Shown: positions 22,977-34,575, counted from the stretch's first letter. The stretch: 64,000 nucleotides of DNA from Oncomelania hupensis (GCA_036898135.1 CM072522.1:248001-312000); one strand, 5' to 3'. Notes: generated from the sequence alone by a model not told the origin. A program made the numbers and translations.

Positions 22977-23596
22977 TGTTACGTTGAAACGCGAAGGATA
23001 GTTTGTCAGAAGCATGCACGATAGATCTAATCGTTTCGTTTTGCAAAGTATTCAATAATAGAGTTTATTTACCTTTGATTTGAGTTTGCGTTGTGGTTAG
23101 AGGAGGCTTTGTATAACGTTGGTAATTTTAGTTGGTCGATATTGTTGGAGAATTCTCTAGATTTCCGTGTTTACTCTCGATAGAAATTTCCCGATAAATG
23201 TCGAAATAAGAGAACGTTCCGGGAATGTGTAGAGAGATGCATGACGTAAGTCAGTGATGACGAACTTTTATTTGATTGGCTGTAGTGCGTCATTCTAGTC
23301 TACCGTGTTCTAAATTGTTCGGGAAGAGAGAGAGAGGCTATATATTTTATGCGCCGCACTGTTTTGTGAAGTTGTTGATAGCGAGTTGGAAAGTAAAAAG
23401 TTGAGTTGAGAATTGTATGCAGATGTTGATGTGTGCTGAATTAAAGTGGAAAACTTCACACGTCGACTCAAGACTTGTTGATGAGTGAGCAGGCTGCGTG
23501 GACAAACGAATCAGAGTTACACCTTATCAGGACTTCAGCGTCGGGGCTGAATCAAATACTGATAAAGAAAACACCAACATCGAATCGAGTGTAACA
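22977..23596 (+). repeat. Solo LTR of family 1
   Basis: 620 bp, TGTTACGTTGAAACGCG ... GAGTGTAACA, homologous to the LTRs at 2911-3542 and 52093-52717. It is flanked by CACAC on both sides (22972-22976 and 23597-23601), a 5-bp target duplication as expected for Ty3 integration. No internal sequence is present, so it is the product of LTR-LTR recombination. It sits in the locus A intron about 0.8 kb from the last exon. Confidence 0.9.
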
Positions 23597-23870
<274 letters not shown>

Positions 23871-24206
23871 CTCATATTACCTGGTTTCTGGCAACACATG
23901 CATGTTACGCGACCTTACTTGTGTCAACATGGATAGGAAAGTGTCAACATTGAAATGTTGTCAGAAAACGGGTACACTTTTTTGCTGTTTTGGATTACAT
24001 GGGACATAAATCGTGTTTTTTTGACATGTTGTCAAAAACCGGTACTATTAATGCAGTTAGTTCCCTTGCTACACTCTGTCGCGCTTCTGAGGCTCCATAT
24101 TAAAAGTTTTGAAGAGACAGGCTAAGACTGAATCAGAATGAGAGCACGGCTGTGAAGTGACGTCTTGTCTGTGATGTGTGACGTTGCACGAAGACACTTA
24201 CTCAAA

Positions 24207-24224
24207 ATGGCGGAGCTCAAATCG
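24207..24224 (+). other. Possible first coding exon (ATG plus strong splice donor)
   Basis: AAAATGGCGGAGCTCAAATCG followed by GTGAGTGG gives a good start context (A at -3, G at +4), six codons (MAELKS) and a near-consensus donor. The upstream 80 bp is GC-richer and holds TGACGTCT (about 24157), a CRE-like motif. No downstream exon was identified on the plus strand, so this is only a candidate for a gene start within the locus A intron. Confidence 0.3.
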
Positions 24225-24860
24225 GTGAGTGGATATATGTCTTTTGTAACTTCTTATCAACGTTTAATTTGTTTTGAAATAACTTTAATAGTACGTAAAG
24301 CTCTGCTCCATAGTCTGCTCTCTTCACTTCTGACCAGAGAGAAAGGAAGAAGAGAGAAATCACTTCGCGATATCGCCTCTATGAGAAGTGATGTACGGTG
24401 GAGGAGTTACGTCCCTTCAACGTCACATGGGCTTGCTTTCGGTTCTTAGTCTCTTGTCTATATATGGTTTTTTTAAAATTATATTTTAAAAAAATGTTTT
24501 AGACCGCGATTTTCACCTTTTGCTGTTGAAAATGTTTGAAATAAGGCTTTTCAAATTTGAGAATTTTTTTTTATGCACATCTGTTTATTTTTTCATGACT
24601 TGCTGCCTCTTGACCGTAAGGGTGTTATGAGCGCTTCCTAAACTGTAACCCGTGATATAGGTGGCTTTTGCATTGTTTTGTTGCTTGAAATAAACAGTAT
24701 GTATAAGATAAATTGAGTTAAAATAAAAATAATAATAATATTTTAAAAAAAAACACCCACACTAGTCTAGAATATGTGTCATACATGCGTAATTTATTTT
24801 TTGTTCCGTATGGGGTCATACAGCATACGGATTGATTGGCAGTTTTAGTGTGTATAATTT

Positions 24861-24911
24861 GTGTGTGTGTGTGTGTGTGGGTGTGTGTGTGTGTGGGTGT
24901 GTGTGTGTGTG
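24861..24911. repeat. (GT)n microsatellite
   Basis: GT run with GGGT interruptions. Confidence 0.9.
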
Positions 24912-25227
24912 ATATAGAAAGAGATGGAGATCGAAATATAAATAAAGATATTGACTAATTCGAAACGTAAATCTAGTTGTGAGTAGGCGTAATTTTTATT
25001 GATACTGAACTAAGTTCAAGTTAATTATCACTAAGTACAAACCCTACACACAACCTTTATTAATTCCTTGGGCTAATCCAAACCGTTTCTTACACGAAAC
25101 ATCACCTTAGTTCCAATCCGTCTTGTATCATTGACAACCCATCATTGACCGGTCTTGGTCATCATAATTCTTTCATATCACGATTCTTGTCTGTCAGAAT
25201 AGATCTACAATTTCTTCAAGAACTTAC

Positions 25228-25513
25228 CGTTCTTCTTCCTTTGGGAAACCAAAAAACTCTTCCCCTTGCATGCAGCCTTTAATCGTGCGTTTGTGCAGTT
25301 CAAAGCTGCACAGTGGTCACCGTAACTCTTCCTGCGATTTATTTTCCCCCTCTCCATCAGATCTTCGCTCTGTGACGCAGCCATTATCACACATGTTACA
25401 ATGAAGTCGCATAACTCTTGACGCGTCATCACACCAAAGGCGTCACTGCGCGGTCTAAGTATTCCTGGTCTATGCTTCTGACTTTTACGACCCTCCTGGC
25501 GCCCTTGTCTCAT
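25228..25513 (-). pseudogene. THAP-like zinc-finger exon with an apparent frameshift
   Basis: The minus strand reads MAASQSEDLMERGK from 25384, then GDHCAALNCTNARLKAACKG. This is the C-x(n)-C start of a THAP DNA-binding domain, followed by KSF. In the frame as given the next residues (LVSQRKKNG) do not look like THAP. A neighbouring frame reads GFPKEEER, matching the usual SF..FPK motif, and runs into a good donor (ACG|GTAAGTT at 25228/25227). The frames part at a T6 run near 25250, so one base is missing from the gene or the assembly. The frame is also open upstream of 25384 to an ATG at 25513. It could be a host transcription factor or a THAP-bearing transposase relic. Confidence 0.45.
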
Positions 25514-26522
25514 CTCTGTTGCCGCTTTGTGCGCTCCATATCACCGTCATCGCTACCTTCAGACTCAATCAATGCATTTCCTCCTTCTGAAAGTTGTAGC
25601 ACCGCTCGTTTTACACGTGCCATTCTACTGCATATTGACTTCTTATAACAACGGCTTCCCTTCAACCAAGTCCCCTATGCGCTAATGTGTCCGGGGACGT
25701 TAATCTAACAAACGTGAACGTGAACGTGCAGGAATGCATTATGTAGGGCCTACTTATGTAGACATTCTTGCGTTGTAGTTGCACTTCAGTTTTGTAAAAT
25801 ATGAAGTTATAGTAAAAATTGACTTGTTGCAATTTGCCATTAATTTTTGGGAAATGCGTATTAAATATTAATATTGTAATGTTACTATGGTAAATACTGC
25901 CCCAATTAGAATTCCATAATCGACGTATAACGCATTGTCAAAAGCAGTGTCGACATCCTGTCTGTACATGTCGATCCTCTTGTCTGCTGTATCAACATAA
26001 AGTTTTGCATGGAAAATACACTATACAGGCTGTCAACAATTGTCGACCTTGGCATTGTGAGGGTTAAATCAGAAAAGAAATATTAATTTTTTTTAGATCT
26101 AAATGTCTAATCTGGCTGGGCATTGAATGCTCAAATTTGAGATTTGTTGACTGGCTGTTGTATCTAATTTCTCTCAATATATTTTTAAATCGTTGAAGTC
26201 ATTATAGACGTATATATGGTTGTTTATTTTCTTATGTACTGTGTTTAAACAGCGAGTTCCGAGGATAAAGTAGCAGCCTAGCTGGAAACATCACCGTTAG
26301 CCCGCAAAAAAGCAGCGCATCGGTCTGTTTCCACTGTCCCATCTCAAACTGGTAAAGAAGAATGTACATGTCGTCCTAAAGTTATTCCATACTTTTTTAA
26401 AGTTGCATAACGTTTTTAACATTTTAGTAACTTTTAACATCTTCAGTTTAGTGTTGCCAATTGGACGTGAGTTTGAGCATCAGTGAATTATTTTCAGACT
26501 TTTACAAACACCTGTTATACCT

Positions 26523-26955
26523 GGGAGGCACTGTGGTCTAATGGTAGTGCTTCGGCTTGTGGATCTGAAGGTCCCGGGTTCGAGCCCTGGCCGAGCCATT
26601 GTGTTGTGTCCCTGGGAAAGACACTTTACTCATGTTTTCCTACTCCTTCGGATGAGAGTATAAACCGAGGTCTAGTCTGTGTCGCATACATTCCATCATA
26701 ACGGACTTTAAAGATCCTGACGCTCATGTCCTAGACGGGTGAGTGCCGGTAACAAGAACACACCCAGCATGCACTTGGTCCTTCTCCCCCATCCCGGGCT
26801 GCCCAGGATTGTGCTCATATGTCCGTGCGTCAGACCATGCGCCCAAAGGCTGCGGGTGGGCGTCTCGGGCGGTTTGAGTTAGATCCTGTATCGGCCAGCG
26901 CTTTGAACTCGTTGGGAAAAAGCGCTATATAAATATCCTTATCTATCTATCTAAC
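26523..26955 (+). repeat. tRNA-derived SINE, copy 2
   Basis: Same head, boxes and body as the copy at 17342. It ends AAAGCGCTATATAAATATCC followed by (TATC)n at about 26938-26953. The tail differs from copy 1 after the shared GCGCTATATAA, so each copy has its own simple-repeat end. Confidence 0.85.
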
Positions 26956-27606
26956 TATAACAGTATTAACAGTACATACTGTTAATGCAATAACAGTAAG
27001 TCAAATGAAACATAAGCTGGCTGTTGTAGTATAGTTCAAAGTTCAGCGCATTAACGGAGCAAGAAGCTTCTTCTGCTCTGATCCTCAGTCATGGAATTCC
27101 TTATATGTTATACAGTATGCTACACTTCCAACATTTAAAAAAAGGCAGTTGAAAATCTGTTTGTTTTTTCAAAGAGTATTTTATGTAACAGTTTCTGATC
27201 AGATAGCAGGCTCATCGATTTGTTTTTCAATTGTACTAATTAATAATAATTTTGACTAGTTAAAAACAGGTAACTTTTTTTTTTGGGGGGGGGAGGGGGG
27301 AGGAGGAGAGGGGAAGGGTGATGTGTTTCCAGTATGTGTGTATGGATTCTTCTGACTGGTTTTAAATTGAAAATATTTGTTTTTCTTGTAACCGGTCTTT
27401 GGGTAGGCTCGAAAAAATATTCAGTTATTATTAAATTTATTATTATTATTTTTTTTAAATTTTATTTATTTATTTATTTGTTTATAATAGTTCTCGTTAT
27501 TTGAAAACAGCAAGTCTACCGTACATCTAGATGGGAGGCAAACAGATTTAAATTTTAATGTAAATCACTTGTCAGTCTTGTAAGTTGTTTTTTTTTCTTT
27601 TCTGAT

Positions 27607-28838
27607 CCTATCCTATCCTATCCTGTCCCATAACCCGAAGGTCGTAGGGGCACCACAGATGATCGCTTAACCAGCATACTCCATCTTTCTCTGTCCTCAG
27701 CAGCCCTCATGGCTTCGCTCAGTGTCAAACCAGTCCATTCTCGAATGTTGTCCTCCCACCTCTTTTTCGGTCTCCCCCTTCTTCTACCTCCTTGCACTGT
27801 GCCTTGCAGAATGGTCTTTGCAAGGCCTGATGATCTGGTGACGTGGCCATACCATCGGAGTTTCCGTTTCTTCACCACTGTGATCAGGTCATCGTGTTGT
27901 CCAATGGCTTGTGTGATGGTCTGTCGGACTTCAACGTTGGTGATGTGTTGGGTATAGGAAATGCACAGAAGTCTTCTGTAGCACCTCATCTCCATGCTTT
28001 GTATTCTTCGTTGGAGATCTGCTGTGAGGGTCCATGCTTCGCAAGCATATAGGAAGATGGAGATGACCAGAGATCGCAGCAGTCTTACTTTGGAATGTAG
28101 ACTGATGGTTCTGTCTTTCCAAATGGGCTTCAACCTTGTCAGGGCAGCAGTTGTTTGTGCGATCCTGGAGAGGACTTCCTGTCGAGACCCATTGTCTGAC
28201 ACAATGGCTCCTAAATATTTGAAGCTGTGCACTGTGTTGAGGGATTGGCCTTGTACTTTGATGTCCGTGTTGATGCCATTGGTGTTGTTGGTCATCATTT
28301 TGGTCTTCTCTGCACTTATTTCCATTCCATAAGCTCTGGAGGTGGTGTCAAGCCTCTGTACAAGCTGTTCAAGTTCTTGTTCCTCTCCAGCCAATCCATC
28401 AATATCATCCGCAAAACGAAGATTGGAGATTGCTCTGCCCCCTATGCTGACTGTGCCTTCGTGATCTGCAAGAGCATCTGACATGATGCGCTCTAGGAAG
28501 ATGTTGAAGAGTGTTGGAGAGAGTAGGCATCCTTGACGCACACCGATTGTTGTTCTGAACCATTCCCGATGACGCTGTTATGGAGGACTGCACTGGTAGC
28601 CTTGTCATACAGGCTTTTGATGACTTCTATGATTTTAGGGCTGATGTTGTACACTTTCATGGTTGCCCATAGAGCTGCATGCCAGACTCGGTCAAATGCC
28701 TTCTTGAAGTCTATGAACACATGATATAGATGTTGTTGGTGCTGTAGGTATTTCTCACAGATTATTCTGAGGTTGAAAATCTGGTTCAGTGGTACTTCGC
28801 CCTGCCATGAATCCTGCTTGTTCTTCAGCTATGATTTG
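27607..28838 (-). mobile_element. RTE-like LINE copy with 12-bp target duplication
   Basis: A 5'-truncated insertion of about 1.23 kb on the minus strand. Its 3' (GGATA)n tail is at 27607-27625. The direct repeat TTCTTTTCTGAT flanks it at 27595-27606 and 28839-28850. The frame 28541-27618 is the longest RTE-like frame in the window (307 residues). It covers RQGCLLSPTLFNIFLERIM, LRFADDIDGLAGEEQ, the YACEAWTLT region and the basic RRGRPKKRWEDN C-terminus. The part upstream of it (VWHAALWATMKVY at about 28680) is in another frame, so one frameshift separates the RT halves near 28555. Confidence 0.85.
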
Positions 28839-29109
28839 TTCTTTTCTGATGTACTGTGTAAATTGTTTTAACAGCGAGTCCTAAGGAGAAAGTCGCAACA
28901 GTGTTGGAAACATCACATGAAGGGGACTGTACATGAGGCAGCATCATCATCTCTTTCCCCTAGCTCTGCTCTATCTTCAGTTGGTAAGGAGGTCAAATTT
29001 TCTTTAATGTATATGTACTTTAACTGACACTTATACTTTTTTCTCTCCATGTACATGTATTTTCGATCAACTAAAACAAAGGTAACTGCACAGAACTGGA
29101 GGTAATGTT

Positions 29110-29463
29110 TTACTCTTTACAAAAATCAACAATGACATCCGAAAAGGCATGCGCACAGCAAGGGAGGGCTGGATAGAAGATCAATGCCAGGAAATAGAGA
29201 ACAATCTTAACAAGTACAACAGCAAGAAGGCCTACAAGACTCTAAAGTGGCTGACAAGTGTTAAACAGCCCAAGGTCTCCACGATCCAAAGCAAGTCTAG
29301 CATGTACCTTCAGCCTAATCAGCCATCCCAGCAAGGTCCTCCTGAAAATAATACTCAACAGGTTGAAACCCCAAGCTGAACAAATCATAGCTGAAGAACA
29401 AGCAGGTTCAGGGCAGGGCGAAATACCACTGAACAGATTTTCAACCTCAGAGTAATCTGTGAG
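29110..29463 (+). mobile_element. RTE-like LINE internal fragment cut by the LTR element
   Basis: Plus-strand sequence NDIRKGMRTAREGWIEDQCQ, then a part homologous to 11930-12070 (QVETPS.. in one frame, EEQAG.. in another). It ends abruptly at GTGAG|GTACGC, where the truncated 5' LTR begins. Confidence 0.7.
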
Positions 29464-29729
29464 GTACGCATTTTGTAAAGAAACTGTTGTTGTTTAGTTC
29501 TGTTTAGGGTTGAACAAGGGGAGGTAATTGTTAGTTAGTATTGGGACGGGGGTCTTGATAGGGGTTGAGGGGAGGTTAGTTCCCATTTGTCCTGTGTTTG
29601 CTTGTTACCTGTGGAATAAAAGAGTGTGATTGTATTCTGGCATTTGTGTTAGTTTATTTTGTTTGAGTTTTATTCCTTTTCACTCGCTTTATGTGCTGAA
29701 GTCACGGAACCCGCTCAGGGGCCGTGACA
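29464..29729 (+). repeat. Truncated 5' LTR of the family 2 element
   Basis: Matches 35888-36153 base for base apart from about two substitutions, including CGGAACCCGCTC and the GCCGTGACA end. The first 1,153 bp of the LTR are absent. Confidence 0.9.
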
Positions 29730-29733
29730 TTTT

Positions 29734-29751
29734 TGGTGTCAGAAGTGGGAT
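29734..29751 (+). promoter_or_regulatory. Primer-binding site, tRNA-Leu type
   Basis: TGGTGTCAGAAGTGGGAT starts 4 bp after the LTR end. It is complementary to the 3' end of animal tRNA-Leu (…CCCACTTCTGACA plus CCA), from my memory of that tRNA. It would prime minus-strand cDNA synthesis. Confidence 0.75.
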
Positions 29752-30063
29752 AGACTCATCTTATTTTTGTTATGGTAGTGCCAGATGTGTATGTCTTGTG
29801 TTTGAGTTGTTGTGTGAAAGGGTACGCAGCGGGCGGTTGGCGGGAGTGTGGGTGTATTGCACTAGGGAACACACTCGGAGTGCAGCCTTAACGGGGAATT
29901 GGGTTGCAGGGTTCACTTGCTCGCCTTTGGGGGGTGCGACGGTGAACGATTCCTCGGCTCCTGTGACTGTTGTGTTGCGTATTCATTCTGTTAGGTGTTT
30001 GTATCAGTTAAGTATTATTTGTTTTGTGTATTACTAACATTTGTTCTTCCCTTCTTTTCCGAC

Positions 30064-33000
30064 ATGGCTACGCGGGATGCCCGAGCCGCGATGCGCCGCG
30101 ACGCTAGGACCCGTAAGGAGGAAGCTGAGCAGGAGGAGCGGGACTTCGGTGATGACGGCTCAGTGACAGGGTTGCTGGAGGAACCTTACGCAGTGAGTAC
30201 TCAAATGACTATGCCTAAGATGTATGCCAAATCGCCCGGTTCACAGAGCAAAGTCGAGGTCGCGCTCAGTGATAGTGAGAGGTTTAGGCAGGTTGGGGAA
30301 AGTCTGGGTTTCCGAGACGGAGCGTTAGCGCACTACGTGGTTAGTGAGATGAGAAGGGAGGACGAGCGGAGGGAGAAGGAAGAAGAACGGAGGGAGAGGG
30401 AGGAAGAGAAGAGGGAGAGAATGAGGAAGGAGGCAGCAGAGAGATTAGTTAGGGAGGAAGAAAAGAAAGAAAGAGAAGATGAGCGTCGTCGGATGGAGGC
30501 TAGGTTGGAGGCAGAAAGAGCAGCGAGGGAAGACGAGCGGAGGCAGCTGGAGCTTAGGTTAGCGGCAGAGAGGGAGGCCAGGGAGGAAGAGAAAAGGGAA
30601 GAGAGAGCAGCTAAGGAAGAGGAAAGGCGAATGTTTGAGATGAGGCTAGAGGAGGAACGTAGAGCCAGAGATGAAGACCGAGCTGATCAGAGGGAGAATA
30701 GGGCTAGAGATAGGGGGGCAGCATACTCCGTTAAACTTAAACCCTTGGAGGAGAGAGAGGATGTGGAGGCCTACCTCCAGATGTTCGAACGGGTGGCCGC
30801 GGTTCAGGGTTGGAGGAGGGAGGTATGGGTGGTTAGGCTAGCGCCTTTGTTACAAGGGGAAGCCCGGGATACTTACCTTCGACTAACGCCTGAGCAAGCC
30901 CAGGATTTCGACACCGTGAGAAACGCTCTGTTAAAACGCTTCAGGAAGGACGCCGACTACTATCGTAGGCAGTTTCGAGAGGCCAAGAAGGAGGCTGCAG
31001 AGACATTTCCTCAGCTAGTAGTGAGACTAGGGTCGTTGGTGAAGAAGTGGTTTTCGCTCGCCGGCAAGGATATCACCGACGTAGGGCAGGTACTAGACAC
31101 CTTCATTGGAGAGCAGCTTTTCTCCATCATGACTACCGAGTTAGAGATCTATGTGAGGGAGAATCTACCTGAAACTAGCCATGCCGCAGCAGAGTTAGCA
31201 CAGCGTGTGGTAGATGCCAAGCGGGCAGCATCAGCACCGGCACCCGTACTACCCAGTCAGAGACGTAGTTTTCCCAGACGACCGGAGACTCCTCAGCAAC
31301 CTAGCCACCGGGGAAGTCAGAGTCAGAAGACCGGGAGGACGGAAGGGGGTAGTGGGGTACGTCGTTGCTACCGATGTGGGTCGGAGAAGCATGTGGTCAA
31401 GGACTGCAAGGTCAAACCTCAGACAGTAGGCCAGGTTACGGTGGGAAGGACTATTTCCACGGAGACCGCACCTCGGGCTAGCGTGTGTGCAATCAAACCT
31501 TATGATCCATGGGGCCAAGGTAGGGCGAATGGGCAGGACGTTCGAGTGTTGAGACATACAGGGGCAGAGATAGGGGCAGTCGCGAGCAGGTTAGTCAAAC
31601 CAGCTGATTTGACGGGTCGGACTGTCGAGATTTGCTTGGCGAATCGGTCGAACGTGGGTCTGTTACCTACGGCTTGGGTGGAGTTGGATTGTGCGCTGGT
31701 CAGGGGGAGAGTGGAGTTGGTGGTTTTCGAGGACGGGCCCGATATCATCCTGGGTAACTGGGTAACGTTTGATAGCGGGGAAAAAAGTCCTGTTTCCTTG
31801 TTCGGAGGTGAATGCGCGATGGCTGCAGCAGTGCAGACTCGGGCGCAGGTGAAGGCCGAGAAGAAGAGGGAGGTACCCTTAGCAGTAGTCGAACCATCCC
31901 AGATCTCTGTTAGCACCCCAGAGCTGATCAGGATGCAAGAGACCGACGAGACGCTCGCGAAGGCGAGAACGTTGGCACAGAGTGGTGGGGCGATAGCGTC
32001 AGGTAGGGCGTCGGCAGAGTTTCGCAAGAAGAAGGGGGTGTTATACCGGGTACACACGAAGAGAGGTAGCCAGGTCACGCAACTGGTAGTCCCGAAACAG
32101 TTGAGAAGGGGAATCCTTCAGTTGGCTCATGATCCACCCATGGCTGGGCATTTGGGAGGGAAACGTACCAGGGAGCGGATCTGGGGAACGTTCTATTGGC
32201 CAGGGATGTGTGCCGAAGTACGGAGGTATTGCGCCAGTTGTCCGGAATGTCAGAAGGTAGTACTGAGGGGACGGGTGAGGAAGGTACCACTACAGCAACT
32301 TCCGCTGGTGGACGAGCCATTTCAGAGGGTGGCCGTAGACATTGTGGGACCCATCAAACCTAAGTCAGATCGGGGCAACATGTACATCCTAGTGGTAGTA
32401 GATTATGCAACACGCTATCCCGAGGCTGTACCGCTCAAGGGCATAGAGGCAGAGAGGGTGGCAGAAGCGCTGTGGGAGATTTGGTCGAGGGTGGGCGTTC
32501 CTAGGGAAGTTTTGACAGACCAAGGGACGCAATTCATGTCTGAAGTCATGCGGGAGATGAACAGACTACTGTCGATCCACGGGAAAGCCACCACGCCGTA
32601 TCATCCCCAGTGCAACGGACTGGTTGAGCGATTCAACGGGACGCTAGTGTCCATGCTCAAGAAGTTAGCCACAGAACAACCTACAGCGTGGGACCGCTAC
32701 ATTCCAGCGCTATTATTTGCGTACCGAGAAGTAGTACAAGAGTCTACAGGGTTCTCTCCCTTCGAGCTTCTATATGGAAAGACCGTGCGGGGACCGATGG
32801 CTGTGTTGCGAGACCTCTGGACCAAAGAGATACAAGAGGAAGAGGTGAAATTGAGTAGCCAGTATGTTGTAGACTTGCGTAATCGCATCGAGGAGACATG
32901 TAAGTTGGCGCAAGGAAACCTCAGAACCGCGTCAGCCAAGCAGAAGCGGCACTTTGATAAGAAAGCGAAACGGCGTTTGTTCAACGCGGGGGATCAAGTG

Positions 33001-34575
33001 TTGCTACTGTTGCCAGAAAAGCACAACAAGTTGCAGCTAGCATGGCGAGGACCGTACGAGGTGATCCAGCGCGTGGGAGAGTGCGACTACCGGATCAGGA
33101 TGCGTGGGAAAAGCAAACTATACCACGCCAATCTCTTGAAGAAGTTCCATACCAGGGCGACGGTGGCCACGATCGTCGTGGACGATGAAGGGGTAGAAGA
33201 GGAGGAAACTATGCCAGTGTTTGGGGATATTCCCGTAATCACCTTGACGGCATCAGAGACGCCCCGCGACGTGAAGATGGACGACAATTGCCCAGAAATA
33301 CGGGGGGAATTGCAGAAGCTAGTATGGCAGTTTGAGGATGTCCTCACCGACTTGCCACTATGCACTACACTGGACGTGTGCGAGATACGAGTGGACAGCG
33401 ACATTCCAGTGAGGACGCGGCAATACCCACTTCCCCATTCGCATCATGAAACCATCAAGAAGGAAGTGGAAGCGATGCTGGCGATGGGCGTCATTGAGAG
33501 GGCCAGTTCGCCATACAGCTCGCCCATCGTGTTGGTAAAGAAGAAGGAGGGTACGATGCGTTTCTGCGTAGATTTCCGTAAGTTAAACAAGCACGTCGTA
33601 TTCGACGCAGAACCATTGCCGAACATCGACTACTTGTTTTCCAAACTGTCAGGGGCCAAGTATCTCACCAAGATCGACTTGACCAAAGGTTACTGGCAAG
33701 TGCCGATGAACAAGGGAGAGAAAGCGAAGACGGCATTTACAACGCCGGAGGGGCAATTCCAGTGGACCGTAATGCCATTCGGGCTGAAGATGGCGGGAGC
33801 AGTCTTTTCTCGCATGATGCGGAAGTTACTAGCACCCCTGGGAATGTCGGAGATCGACAATTTTGTCGACGACTTGTTGGTAGCCACCATTACCAAGCAG
33901 AGACACCTGGAGTGCTTGGCACGTCTATTCCTTAGGTTGCGTGAGGTGCAGCTATCCGCCAAACCATCAAAGTGTTACTTGGGGTTCCGAAGAGTGGAGT
34001 ATCTTGGGCACGTGGTTGGACAGGGAGAAATTCGTCCTGAGGTGTCAAAGATGGAGAGAATCCGAGATGCACCACGACCAACGACCAAGCGGCAAGTGCG
34101 CTCATTTTTGGGTTTAGCCGGATACTACAGGCGGTTCGTACCCAACTTTTCAGCGATTGCTTCACCACTACACGATTTGACCAAGGGAGGCAAGCCAGGG
34201 GCGGTACAATGGACCGAAGCATGCGAAGCTGCATTCTGCACCTTGAAGGAAAAGCTGTGCTCTGACCCTGTATGCTGTCTACCGGACTTCACCCTACCAT
34301 TCGTGCTACAGACAGATGCGTCGGAGGATGGAGTAGGGGCCATTTTGAGCCAGGACAGGGGACAGGGACTACAGCCCATTGCGTGTGCAAGCAAGAAACT
34401 GTCGAAACCCGAGAGGAACTATTCGACCATTGAGAGGGAGTGTCTAGCGTTGGTGTGGGGCGTGCAGAAATTCAGTCAATACCTGTACGGACGTACTTTC
34501 GTAGTGCAGACTGACCACATGCCACTGCAGTACCTACAGCAGGTGAAGAACACCAACAGCCGACTGATGAGATGA
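30064..34575 (+). CDS. Gag-Pol polyprotein, protease-integrase-RT-RNase H order, defective
   Basis: About 1,503 codons from ATG 30064 (MATRDARAAMRRDAR); the frame is open further upstream, but this ATG follows the leader and starts a typical basic gag. A long Glu/Arg coiled coil spans about 95-225. A capsid-like region follows, then a CCHC knuckle (CYRCGSEKHVVKDC) near 435. The protease motif near 498 reads RHTG instead of RDTG. The integrase HHCC is at about 690-730. Its catalytic residues are intact: Asp 759 (VAVDIVGP), Asp in LTDQGTQF near 819 and Glu in GLVERFN near 853. A GPY-like module follows. RT is at about 1113-1310 with FVDDL near 1268. RNase H starts near 1417 (TDASEDG). The frame stops at TGA 34573-34575 where related elements have Trp. 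The same frame stays open for 30 more codons, to TAG at 34666. Confidence 0.9.
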   Translation: MATRDARAAMRRDARTRKEEAEQEERDFGDDGSVTGLLEEPYAVSTQMTMPKMYAKSPGSQSKVEVALSDSERFRQVGESLGFRDGALAHYVVSEMRREDERREKEEERREREEEKRERMRKEAAERLVREEEKKEREDERRRMEARLEAERAAREDERRQLELRLAAEREAREEEKREERAAKEEERRMFEMRLEEERRARDEDRADQRENRARDRGAAYSVKLKPLEEREDVEAYLQMFERVAAVQGWRREVWVVRLAPLLQGEARDTYLRLTPEQAQDFDTVRNALLKRFRKDADYYRRQFREAKKEAAETFPQLVVRLGSLVKKWFSLAGKDITDVGQVLDTFIGEQLFSIMTTELEIYVRENLPETSHAAAELAQRVVDAKRAASAPAPVLPSQRRSFPRRPETPQQPSHRGSQSQKTGRTEGGSGVRRCYRCGSEKHVVKDCKVKPQTVGQVTVGRTISTETAPRASVCAIKPYDPWGQGRANGQDVRVLRHTGAEIGAVASRLVKPADLTGRTVEICLANRSNVGLLPTAWVELDCALVRGRVELVVFEDGPDIILGNWVTFDSGEKSPVSLFGGECAMAAAVQTRAQVKAEKKREVPLAVVEPSQISVSTPELIRMQETDETLAKARTLAQSGGAIASGRASAEFRKKKGVLYRVHTKRGSQVTQLVVPKQLRRGILQLAHDPPMAGHLGGKRTRERIWGTFYWPGMCAEVRRYCASCPECQKVVLRGRVRKVPLQQLPLVDEPFQRVAVDIVGPIKPKSDRGNMYILVVVDYATRYPEAVPLKGIEAERVAEALWEIWSRVGVPREVLTDQGTQFMSEVMREMNRLLSIHGKATTPYHPQCNGLVERFNGTLVSMLKKLATEQPTAWDRYIPALLFAYREVVQESTGFSPFELLYGKTVRGPMAVLRDLWTKEIQEEEVKLSSQYVVDLRNRIEETCKLAQGNLRTASAKQKRHFDKKAKRRLFNAGDQVLLLLPEKHNKLQLAWRGPYEVIQRVGECDYRIRMRGKSKLYHANLLKKFHTRATVATIVVDDEGVEEEETMPVFGDIPVITLTASETPRDVKMDDNCPEIRGELQKLVWQFEDVLTDLPLCTTLDVCEIRVDSDIPVRTRQYPLPHSHHETIKKEVEAMLAMGVIERASSPYSSPIVLVKKKEGTMRFCVDFRKLNKHVVFDAEPLPNIDYLFSKLSGAKYLTKIDLTKGYWQVPMNKGEKAKTAFTTPEGQFQWTVMPFGLKMAGAVFSRMMRKLLAPLGMSEIDNFVDDLLVATITKQRHLECLARLFLRLREVQLSAKPSKCYLGFRRVEYLGHVVGQGEIRPEVSKMERIRDAPRPTTKRQVRSFLGLAGYYRRFVPNFSAIASPLHDLTKGGKPGAVQWTEACEAAFCTLKEKLCSDPVCCLPDFTLPFVLQTDASEDGVGAILSQDRGQGLQPIACASKKLSKPERNYSTIERECLALVWGVQKFSQYLYGRTFVVQTDHMPLQYLQQVKNTNSRLMR

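Noticed and set aside
23900..24060. Inverted or spaced repeat around TGTTGTCA...CGGTAC
   Set aside because: Two loose matches only; too weak to call a transposon end.
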